Assembly (NCBI GenBank): GCA_017396695.1
Contig: JAFQLC010000018.1
Coordinates: 248,001-312,000 of the forward strand
Direction of reading: 5' to 3'
DNA from: a bacterium
Lineage (GTDB): Bacteria; Cyanobacteriota; Vampirovibrionia; Gastranaerophilales; Gastranaerophilaceae
Length of the DNA: 64,000 nucleotides
The position numbers were made by a program, and so were the translations under genes. Shown piece by piece: positions 43,996 to 51,190 of this stretch; positions within the stretch are counted from its first letter, which is position 1, and each line of letters begins with the position of its first letter. The notes beneath the pieces were generated by a model that was not told where the DNA came from, ran no database searches, and saw only the letters and a program-made list of their open reading frames with translations.

Positions 43996-44625
43996 ATGAA
44001 GGTTTCAAAAATTTCATTTCAAAAAACTTTAGTTAAAAAATGTACTATTCCAGATAAGAAAAATATTGCACATCCTTGTGCAATATACAAACTTGATTTA
44101 CCCGAAGATGTTGATTATTTTTCAAAAGCGCAACGTGATAAAAAATGGGATAATAACCGTTTTCTTGACGAGATGGAAAGTTGTTTCCAGTGTGCAATAA
44201 AAGATGAAAGCAACTATGTTTTGGAAGATAAAAAAGGAGATTGCCTAGGCTACATTTGCACTTCGGACGATTATGAAAACAAAATTAAAGAAATTATGTT
44301 TCTTGAAACTTGCCCGCATTATGCTTTGTCCAATCCTAAAAGAGGGTTGAAATATGTGGGCGAAACTCTTTTGTCTTATGCAGTTGAAGTTGCAGACAAG
44401 CAAGGTTTTGAATGCGTGAGTGTTCCAATTGTTTCAAGCAAAGCAGAAGATTTTTACACCAAAAAATGTGGTTTCGAACAAGACTTAGAAGATGCTTCTG
44501 GTGAAGTTTCACTACCTAGAAAGGATTATCAAAATCTATTAAATCAAAATCAAGAGCATTTAAATGCTTGTGAGCAAAAAAAATTCTTTTCAGTTTTTAA
44601 AACCAAAAAAGGAGAAAATAAATGA
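43996..44625 (+). CDS. GNAT-like acetyltransferase-fold protein with MKVxxISF N-terminus
   Basis: 209 aa. The segment YVGETLLSYAVEVADKQGFECVSVPIVSSKAEDFYTKKCGF (split about residue 113-155) has the GNAT motif A/B pattern: helix, strand, then a bulky xxFYxKxGF. The acetyl-CoA pyrophosphate loop is degenerate (KRGLKYVGETLL instead of Q/RxxGxG/A), so activity is uncertain. The first residues MKVSKISFQ are shared with two other unrelated proteins in this window. Followed by a 4-base overlap with the next gene. Confidence 0.6.
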   Translation: MKVSKISFQKTLVKKCTIPDKKNIAHPCAIYKLDLPEDVDYFSKAQRDKKWDNNRFLDEMESCFQCAIKDESNYVLEDKKGDCLGYICTSDDYENKIKEIMFLETCPHYALSNPKRGLKYVGETLLSYAVEVADKQGFECVSVPIVSSKAEDFYTKKCGFEQDLEDASGEVSLPRKDYQNLLNQNQEHLNACEQKKFFSVFKTKKGENK

Positions 44626-45062
44626 ATATATCCCCATTAAGTTTTGGCCGTATTGTTAAAGTTAACGCACCATTAGAAATTTCAGAAAAAATTGCAGATA
44701 TTGCAAATAGCAAAAAAGCGCATCCACTTACAAGAGTAACAAGAGGTATTTTTTATGATACAAGCAAGGGTGATGTTGTTGCATTTAATCCAACTGAAAA
44801 TAAAAGTGTTTCTTATTTATTCAGTGGACTAGATGCTCAAAAGGCAATGGATATAAAAGGCGAAATGATTGACGAGTGCGATAAAATGTGCTCATATTAT
44901 CACGGTGAAGATGATTTAGTTGATGCTGCGTTTGCATCTGCTTCAGAGCGCGCAGGTAAAAAATTAAATGAATTAATTGCGTCTCAAAAGCATATCTCTA
45001 TGATGAATGTCATACCAACAAACGACGGTTCAGATATTAAATTCATTGATTTAAATGCGTAG
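44622..45062 (+). CDS. Hypothetical protein, 146 aa, with MNIxxLSF N-terminus
   Basis: No family recognised. Starts MNISPLSFGRIVKVNAPLE, is mixed alpha/beta with a Cys-rich middle (ECDKMCSYYHGEDD), and has no membrane segment. Its start overlaps the GNAT-like gene by 4 bases (ATGA), so the two are translationally coupled and likely work together. A strong terminator follows at 45126. Function unknown. Confidence 0.6.
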   Translation: MNISPLSFGRIVKVNAPLEISEKIADIANSKKAHPLTRVTRGIFYDTSKGDVVAFNPTENKSVSYLFSGLDAQKAMDIKGEMIDECDKMCSYYHGEDDLVDAAFASASERAGKKLNELIASQKHISMMNVIPTNDGSDIKFIDLNA

Positions 45063-45125
45063 GAATAATTAGTTTATTTGCTGAATTATTTAATTAATTT
45101 GATAAATATCTCAAGCAAAACAAAC

Positions 45126-45158
45126 AAAAACACGAGGACTTAATATCCTCGTGTTTTT
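45126..45158. terminator. Strong bidirectional terminator
   Basis: Thirteen-base stem AAAAACACGAGGA / TCCTCGTGTTTTT (45126-45138 and 45146-45158) with loop CTTAATA. A-rich and T-rich flanks allow it to stop both the plus-strand 146-aa gene and the minus-strand S1 gene. Confidence 0.9.
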
Positions 45159-45179
45159 TGAAGTCTTTTATTAAAAGAA

Positions 45180-46238
45180 CTATATGCCTTTCATTGAAAG
45201 ACCGATTCTGTGTTCAGCAGGAGTGAATTTTTTGATTTGAACTTTCACTTCTTGACCAAGTGTAAACATTTCATTTACGTTAACTTGTTCATCTGAAATT
45301 TCTGCTGATGGAAGTAATGCTTCAACGCCTGGGAAGATGTTGATGAAGATACCAAATGAAGTGATTTTGTTTACAGTACCTTCAATAATGTCGCCTTCTT
45401 GGAATTTAGAAGCAATTTCATCCCATGGGTTTGCGCCCATTCTTTTTAGAGAAAGTGAAATTCTCTTTAATTGTTCGTCAATTTTAATAACTTTAACTTC
45501 GATTTTTTGACCGAGTGAAACAACGTCAGATGGGTGTTTAATTCTATCCCAAGAAATTTCAGAGATTGGAAGTAAACCATCTACGCCATTGATGTCGATG
45601 AATGCGCCGAAGTCAGCAATTCTAACAACTTCACCTTCGATAGTTTGGTCAACAGCAAGTTTAGAGATAACTTCGTCTGCAACCATTTCTCTTTGTTGAG
45701 CATAAACTTGTCTTTGAGAAAGGATAAGTTTATTTCTTTTTGGATCAGCTTCAAGAATTTTAACTTCTAATTCTGAATCAATTTGAGTGTCACCTGCAAG
45801 ACCAGCTCTTAATTGAGAAGATGGAATGAAGCCACGAAGACCGAATACTTCAGCAATTAAACCACCTTTAACAGATTGAACGATAAGAGCCATAACGCTT
45901 TCGTTAGCAGCTTTTGCTTCAGAAAGTTTTTGCCAAGCTTGAGCAAATGCAAGTTTTTTAAGTGATAATTCAATAACTTCGTTTTCTTCTTCATCTTTAG
46001 TGATGTAGAATTCTTTTTCGTCCCAAAGTTTGATGAAATCATCTGGGTTTTGGTCTTTTGAATTAACTACTTCAGAGTTTGGCAAGAAAGCTTCTGTTTT
46101 TGCACCGATGTCAACAAGGAAGCCATCTTTTTCACGTTTTACAACAACACCTTTAACGATGTCTGCAACGTTGAGTTTGTAAGTGTAAGAATTTTCGAGC
46201 AACGCTTCGAATTCTTCTTGAGTCATTGTGTTTGTCAT
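45180..46238 (-). CDS. rpsA: 30S ribosomal protein S1 (four S1 domains)
   Basis: 352 aa with four S1/OB repeats, roughly residues 24-95, 108-175, 192-262 and 279-350. The third and fourth are most canonical (EGEVVRIADFGAFIDINGVDGLLPISEISW and EGTVNKITSFGIFINIFPGVEALLPSAEIS, each with the GxVxxxxxFGxFI pattern). E. coli S1 has six domains; four is the usual number in this kind of bacterium. It lies 12 bases downstream of ispH, an arrangement also found in Firmicutes, where the two can be fused. Confidence 0.9.
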   Translation of the reverse strand: MTNTMTQEEFEALLENSYTYKLNVADIVKGVVVKREKDGFLVDIGAKTEAFLPNSEVVNSKDQNPDDFIKLWDEKEFYITKDEEENEVIELSLKKLAFAQAWQKLSEAKAANESVMALIVQSVKGGLIAEVFGLRGFIPSSQLRAGLAGDTQIDSELEVKILEADPKRNKLILSQRQVYAQQREMVADEVISKLAVDQTIEGEVVRIADFGAFIDINGVDGLLPISEISWDRIKHPSDVVSLGQKIEVKVIKIDEQLKRISLSLKRMGANPWDEIASKFQEGDIIEGTVNKITSFGIFINIFPGVEALLPSAEISDEQVNVNEMFTLGQEVKVQIKKFTPAEHRIGLSMKGI

Positions 46239-46250
46239 GTTTTTTCTCCT

Positions 46251-47135
46251 TTATTTAACACTGTCTATTACTTCATTGATTATATAGTCAGGAGTTGAAG
46301 CTCCTGCTGTAATTCCGATGTTTTGCGCAAATTGAACTTCATTTTTGTAATTTTCTAATTCGCTTGCGTTTTCAATGTGAATTGTTTTTGTAATGTCTTT
46401 TAAAATTTCAGCGAGATGTGTTGTGTTTGCACTTTTTTTAGAACCAACAACAATCATTAAATCGCTTTTTTTAGCAACTTCTCGAGCTTCATTTTGCCTG
46501 AGAGTTGTAGAGCGGCAAATTGTGTTTGCAATTTTGAGCTCTTTCGTAATTGGTGCAAGATATGCCACAATTTCTTGTAAAAATTCTGCTCTTTGAGTTG
46601 TTTGAACAACAATTCCGACCTTTGATTTTTTTCTGATAACATCTTCTATTTTTTTAAGTTCATCAAGATTTTGGGCAACAAAAACATTGCTATCTTCTGT
46701 GTGGCGAATAGCATTTGCTCTAATCGCCATAACTTCGGGGTGTTCACCTTTCCCAAGAATAATAAGAAAATAATTTTCTTGAACAAGCTCAATTGCTTTA
46801 TCTTGAACTTTTTTTACATCAGGGCAAGTAAGGTCAACAAGCTCAAAACCTTTTTCTTTAATGCTTTCAAAAATTTCAAAACTTGCGCCATGGCTTCTAA
46901 CCACACAATATCCACACCCATGCTCAGGCAGGGTTTCAATTGTTTTAATGCCCAAGTCGTTAAGCTCTTTAATAACTTGAGAGTTATGAATAAGCTCACC
47001 TAAAACGCAAATTTCTTTATTAGGATTTTCTGCTTTTAATTTTTTTGTTGTTTCAACTGCTCGTTTTACGCCATAGCAAAATCCAGCGTTTGAGGCAAGT
47101 ATGATATTTTTTGTTTGATGAGTTATATAGCTCAC
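46251..47135 (-). CDS. ispH: 4-hydroxy-3-methylbut-2-enyl diphosphate reductase
   Basis: Last enzyme of the MEP isoprenoid pathway, a [4Fe-4S] protein. 294 aa with the three cluster cysteines in AGFCYGVKRAVE (residues about 15-26), DLTCPDVKKV and ANTICRSTTLRQNEA, the substrate histidines in GELIHNSQV and RSHG/GKGEHPEV, and the closing GASTPDYIINEV. Dxs, the first enzyme of the pathway, is encoded at 51191. Transcribed with rpsA. Confidence 0.95.
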   Translation of the reverse strand: MSYITHQTKNIILASNAGFCYGVKRAVETTKKLKAENPNKEICVLGELIHNSQVIKELNDLGIKTIETLPEHGCGYCVVRSHGASFEIFESIKEKGFELVDLTCPDVKKVQDKAIELVQENYFLIILGKGEHPEVMAIRANAIRHTEDSNVFVAQNLDELKKIEDVIRKKSKVGIVVQTTQRAEFLQEIVAYLAPITKELKIANTICRSTTLRQNEAREVAKKSDLMIVVGSKKSANTTHLAEILKDITKTIHIENASELENYKNEVQFAQNIGITAGASTPDYIINEVIDSVK

Positions 47136-47152
47136 ACCCTTTGTATGAAGTC

Positions 47153-47170
47153 ACAAATGAAAATTTGTGC
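47153..47170 (+). promoter_or_regulatory. Operator-like inverted repeat before the aldolase gene
   Basis: CACAAAT-GAAA-ATTTGTG (47153-47159 and 47164-47170) is a perfect 7-base inverted repeat directly before TATATT (47172-47177), which can serve as -10. It therefore sits between -35 and -10 positions, where a repressor would act. The gene start is 46 bases downstream. Confidence 0.4.
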
Positions 47171-47216
47171 TATATTAATTAAAACATAAAAAAAATAAGG
47201 CGCAAGACGAAGAATT

Positions 47217-47837
47217 ATGAATAAAAAAGAGGAATTAATTTACTGGGCAAAAAGATTATATTATAGAGGCTTGAGTCCTGCCACAAGCGGGAATATCAGT
47301 GTTTTAGGAGAAGATAATAAAATTCTTATTTCATCTTCTGGTTCTTGCCTTGGCGATTTAGTTGATTCAGATATTGTGACCATTGATTTTGACGGCACTC
47401 AACTTTCAAAAGGTAAAAAAGCTTCAGGCGAAAAACATTTGCATAGCGCAATTTATGAAGCACGACCAGATGTTGAAGCGGTTATTCATTCGCATTGCCC
47501 ATATATTACAGCTTTTGCAGTTGCAGGTGTACCAATTAAAGATGCAATTTTACCAGAATTTGTTTACCAATTTGGCGAAATTCCAATTGCAAAGTATGCA
47601 ACTCCTTCAAGCTTTGAACTAGTTGATAATTGCCTTGCGTATTTTAAAAAGGGGCATAATATTGTTCTTATGAAAAATCATGGCGTAATTATTGCAGGGC
47701 CAGACCTTAGAACCTGTTTTATGGGTTTGGAATCAGTGAGAGCATACGCAGAAACATATTTTGGCGCAATGGTGCTTGGTGGTGTGCAAAAGTTAAACGC
47801 AAAACAAATTTCGGAAATAAATAAACTTAAGGGGTAA
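47217..47837 (+). CDS. Class II aldolase/adducin family protein (FucA-like)
   Basis: Zinc-dependent sugar-phosphate aldolase, epimerase or dehydratase family. 206 aa with SGNISVLG (residues about 24-31), the catalytic Glu in ASGEKHLHSAIY, the zinc histidines in VIHSHCPY and the third in MKNHGVIIAG. L-fuculose-phosphate aldolase, ribulose-phosphate epimerase and methylthioribulose-phosphate dehydratase all share these features. The next gene (4 bases away) is the ThiC-like protein, so a role in a pyrimidine- or sugar-phosphate pathway is possible but unproven. Confidence 0.85.
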   Translation: MNKKEELIYWAKRLYYRGLSPATSGNISVLGEDNKILISSSGSCLGDLVDSDIVTIDFDGTQLSKGKKASGEKHLHSAIYEARPDVEAVIHSHCPYITAFAVAGVPIKDAILPEFVYQFGEIPIAKYATPSSFELVDNCLAYFKKGHNIVLMKNHGVIIAGPDLRTCFMGLESVRAYAETYFGAMVLGGVQKLNAKQISEINKLKG

Positions 47838-47841
47838 ATCT

Positions 47842-48918
47842 GTGACAACACAAATTATTGAAGCGCAACAGGGTATAATTACTTCAGAGATTGCAAAAAT
47901 TGCTGAAGTTGAAGGAATTAACGAAAATGTTTTAAGACAAAGAGTGGCAGAAGGCAGGGTTGTTATTTTAAAAAATAAAGGGAAAAGCCTTACCCCTGTG
48001 GCACTTGGCGCTGGTTTGAGCCCTAAAATTTGTGCTTGTGTAAACAACAATATCGAAGGTTTTAATCCAATTGAAGAAACTGACAAAATAAAAATTTCAA
48101 AAATTGCAGGCGCAAAAGTTGCACTTGATGTTTCAACAAGCTCTGAATATGGAGAAATGCGAGAAAAAATTACATCAGATTTTGATATGCCATATGGCGT
48201 AAATCCGCTTTTAGAAAGCATTTTAGAAGTTGATGATAAAAATAAATTAATAAGTTCAAAAATTTTAGAAAATATTGAAAGATTATGCGAGGCAGGGGCT
48301 GATTTTGTTACTCTTTATCCAACAATTACGCCCGAAATTTTAAAATCATATAAATCAGAGGTTAAAAATCCTGTTTTAATTTCAAAATCTGCTTTGGCTC
48401 TTTCTGAATATCTTGAAAAAGAAAATGCTAAAAACCCTTATCTTGAAGCTTTTGACGAGATTTTAGACATTGCAAGAACTTATGATGTAACTTTATCTTT
48501 GGGTTGCGTTTTTTCATTTAATTCGCTTTTCGAATTTTCAACAAGAACAAGTTACACAGAACTTTTGCTTTTGGGCGAGCTTGTGCAAAGAGCTCGTGCC
48601 ACAGGAGTGCAAACAATGATTGAAACTGGTGGTTATATGCCATTTTCTGAAATTGCACCTCATATTAAACTTATTAAGAAACTAACATTTAATGCTCCAC
48701 TTGCGCTTTATGGCCCAAAAGTGGCACAAGATAATTTAGAAGTTGAAAATATTAATTCTGCAATAGGGGCATCTGCTGCGATTAATGCTGGTTGTGATAT
48801 GCTTTTTGCACTAAGCGCTGAAGATAATTCAAAAAAATTAAATGCAAGACAAATAAGAGAAAATGTGCTTTCTCTAAAACTTGCGTGCGAGGCTGGAAGT
48901 TTGCGTCTTGGCGAGTAA
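47842..48918 (+). CDS. Degenerate ThiC-like protein lacking the radical-SAM cluster motif
   Basis: 358 aa, GTG start with AAGGGG upstream. The pattern follows ThiC (HMP-P synthase) from ITSEIAKIAEVEGINENVL (residues 13-31) through ALDVSTSSEYGEMREKI (94-110), YDVTLSLG (214-221), LLLLGELVQRARATGVQTMIE (241-261) and SAIGASAAINAGCDML (306-321). But GDGLRPG is replaced by GCVFSFN, the zinc-binding GPGH by TGGY (262-265), the AAHAAD His region by LACEAG, and the protein stops before any C-terminal CxxCxxxxC cluster motif. It is probably not an active HMP-P synthase. No TPP riboswitch is visible. Confidence 0.75.
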   Translation: MTTQIIEAQQGIITSEIAKIAEVEGINENVLRQRVAEGRVVILKNKGKSLTPVALGAGLSPKICACVNNNIEGFNPIEETDKIKISKIAGAKVALDVSTSSEYGEMREKITSDFDMPYGVNPLLESILEVDDKNKLISSKILENIERLCEAGADFVTLYPTITPEILKSYKSEVKNPVLISKSALALSEYLEKENAKNPYLEAFDEILDIARTYDVTLSLGCVFSFNSLFEFSTRTSYTELLLLGELVQRARATGVQTMIETGGYMPFSEIAPHIKLIKKLTFNAPLALYGPKVAQDNLEVENINSAIGASAAINAGCDMLFALSAEDNSKKLNARQIRENVLSLKLACEAGSLRLGE

Positions 48919-48958
48919 ATCTTCTTTGTAAATTATTCTTTAATATTGCTTAAAAAAT

Positions 48959-48987
48959 TTGTATATATATTTTTTTAAAGTTATAAT
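48959..48987 (+). promoter_or_regulatory. Promoter of bamA
   Basis: TTGTAT (48959-48964), 17 bases, TATAAT (48982-48987). A 7-base inverted repeat AAAGTTA / TAACTTT (48977-48983 and 48993-48999) spans the -10 and the likely start of transcription. The ATG is at 49004. Confidence 0.55.
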
Positions 48988-49003
48988 TTTAGTAACTTTA
49001 AAT

Positions 49004-51118
49004 ATGGAATTATTGGGAAAAAAGGTATATAAATTTTTACTAATTTTTGCTTTGTTAATTTTTCAAATTAACGGGGCTTATTCTATTGAAGAAAATATTG
49101 ATGTTCCGCAAGAAAATGTGCAAATGCAATTAGACGAAGCGCAATCTGAGGCTGACATTCAAGCGGAATTTGATAAAATTCAATCTCAAGTTTCGCCAGA
49201 GGAAGAAGAAGCATCTAATCTTATAGACGAAACTGCTCAAGAAGAAACTCAAGAAAACACTCCAACTCAATCTGCAGAAGGTGAAGCTCCTCAACAAATT
49301 CAAGAAGATACCCAAGCTGAAGAAATTCAAGAAGAACCTAAAGAAGAAAAAAGGCGCCTGCTTGCAGGAGAATATTACATAAAAGAAATTGAAATTTTAG
49401 GCAACAATTTGGTAGAAACAAATTTTGTTAAAGAACAAATGGAGCTTAAAGAAGGCTATATTTACAACAAAAAAGAAATAGGCACAGACCTCAACAACAT
49501 TTATAAAACAGGTTATTTTACCCAAAAAATTAAAGCCCTCCCAATAAAAATTGATAATGAAAATTTAAAGTTAAGAATCATTGTTGAGGAAAATCCACCT
49601 GTTACAGGTATCACAATTACAGGTGCAGAGGTTGTTCCTGCTTATGAAATCCATAACATTATGGACGACATTGTAGGTCATCCTCAAAACATCGACCTTT
49701 TAAATGCTTCAATTTTGAAAGTTCAAGAGCTTTATGCAACTCGTGGTTATATTTTAGCTCGTGTTGTTGATGTTTACGATGATCCAGATGGTGTCGTGAA
49801 TATTGCAATTGATGAAGGCAAAATTGAAGATGTTGTGATTGACGGCATTTCAAAAACAAAAGACTATGTTGTTGCAAGAAATGTTATGCTTCGCCCTGGA
49901 ACTGTTTATAATGAAAATATAACAAGAGGGGATATTGCTCGTTTGCTTGGAACTCAAGCATTCGGTGATGTTAAAAGAGAAATTGCCCTTAATCCTGAAA
50001 CAGGGCAGTATGTTATCACAATTAATGTTGAAGAACAAAGAACAGGCAGAGTTTCTTTAGGTGTGGGTATTGATTCAGCCTCTGGGTTCTTTGGTTCAGT
50101 TGGTTTTGGCGAAAATAACTTCAGAGGTTTGGGTCAAAAACTCAATTTGAATGTTATGGCAGGTACTGGTATTTTAATGTCTGATGATAGCGTTATTGAC
50201 GAACCAAATATCCAAGCAGAATTGAGTTTTCTTGAACCGCACTTCAAAAACAAAAATAGTTCTTTAGGCGCAAGAGCATATGTGAGACACTTCGGAAGCT
50301 ATCAAGTTCCACTTGCAATTGAACAAAGAATTGGCGCAGAAGTTACTCTTGCAAAAAGATTTACTGCATATAAAAATCTTTCAGGTTCCATTGCCTTTGG
50401 TGTTGAAAATGTACACATGAAAGAAGGCGACGAGTCAGGAATTAAACATTTATACAATATGCATAGAATCCCATGGGCGAACCGAGAAGAACAATTGAAT
50501 GATGGTTTCTATGTAAAACTTACTCCAGGGCTCACTTATGACACAAGAGATAACACAACAAACGCTCGCCGTGGTGTTTATGCAAATATTAACCTCGAAG
50601 AAGCAGTGAACGTGAGCGGTTTCCATAATTCTTATGGTAAATTAACAGGTGGAATTAAAAAATTCATTCCTGCAGGGAAGAAATCAAGCCTCGTTTTATC
50701 TGCTAAAGCGGGTGGAAAAATCCATGGAAATATGCCAGAATTTGCTGCTTATTCTCTTGGTGGCCCTTATTCTCTTAGAGGTTTCAACATCTCAGAAGTC
50801 GGCACGGGTAAAGGCTTTATGATGGGTGGTGTTGAATTTAGAACACCAATTCCATTTATTGATAGGCTTACAACAAATTCTTTCTTGAACAATGTTAGAC
50901 TTGCGGCATTCCTTGATGCTGGCAAAGTTTTCGGCGGAACAATTTCAAACACATTATATGACAAACCAGAATATGCAATTTCAGCTGGTGTTGGGCTTAG
51001 AGTGTTTATTCCAGGTATTGGACCAATCAGTTTAGATTATGGTATACCATTTACAAACACTGGCGGTGTTGATAGAAAACAAGGTTTCTTCACATTTGGT
51101 ATGGGAGATATGTATTAA
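49004..51118 (+). CDS. bamA: Outer membrane assembly protein BamA/Omp85
   Basis: Inserts beta-barrel proteins into the outer membrane. 704 aa: signal peptide (residues about 1-25), an acidic Gln/Glu-rich linker (about 26-115), three POTRA domains (about 115-350; for example YYIKEIEILGNNLV and ITGITITGAEVVPAYE-type strands) and a 16-strand barrel starting about 365 with SLGVGIDSASGFFGSVGFGENNF. LGGPYSLRGF is the conserved VRGF-type loop-6 motif; the protein ends in an aromatic residue (GMGDMY). Three POTRA plus an acidic linker resembles cyanobacterial Omp85. ATG 49004 preferred over 48959. Confidence 0.9.
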   Translation: MELLGKKVYKFLLIFALLIFQINGAYSIEENIDVPQENVQMQLDEAQSEADIQAEFDKIQSQVSPEEEEASNLIDETAQEETQENTPTQSAEGEAPQQIQEDTQAEEIQEEPKEEKRRLLAGEYYIKEIEILGNNLVETNFVKEQMELKEGYIYNKKEIGTDLNNIYKTGYFTQKIKALPIKIDNENLKLRIIVEENPPVTGITITGAEVVPAYEIHNIMDDIVGHPQNIDLLNASILKVQELYATRGYILARVVDVYDDPDGVVNIAIDEGKIEDVVIDGISKTKDYVVARNVMLRPGTVYNENITRGDIARLLGTQAFGDVKREIALNPETGQYVITINVEEQRTGRVSLGVGIDSASGFFGSVGFGENNFRGLGQKLNLNVMAGTGILMSDDSVIDEPNIQAELSFLEPHFKNKNSSLGARAYVRHFGSYQVPLAIEQRIGAEVTLAKRFTAYKNLSGSIAFGVENVHMKEGDESGIKHLYNMHRIPWANREEQLNDGFYVKLTPGLTYDTRDNTTNARRGVYANINLEEAVNVSGFHNSYGKLTGGIKKFIPAGKKSSLVLSAKAGGKIHGNMPEFAAYSLGGPYSLRGFNISEVGTGKGFMMGGVEFRTPIPFIDRLTTNSFLNNVRLAAFLDAGKVFGGTISNTLYDKPEYAISAGVGLRVFIPGIGPISLDYGIPFTNTGGVDRKQGFFTFGMGDMY

Positions 51119-51140
51119 TACGCTCTGAATTAAAATTAAC

Positions 51141-51170
51141 TTGCATAAATTCCCCATGCAGTGTTAAAAT
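51141..51170 (+). promoter_or_regulatory. Promoter of dxs
   Basis: TTGCAT (51141-51146), 18 bases, TAAAAT (51165-51170) with a TG at the extended -10 position (51162-51163). It sits just after bamA, 21 bases before the dxs ATG. Confidence 0.45.
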
Positions 51171-51190
51171 CCTTGTATAAGGAAGGTTTT

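Noticed and set aside
47136..47216. TPP riboswitch upstream of the aldolase/ThiC-like pair
   Set aside because: The leader is only 81 bases and shows no CTGAGA or other THI-box element.
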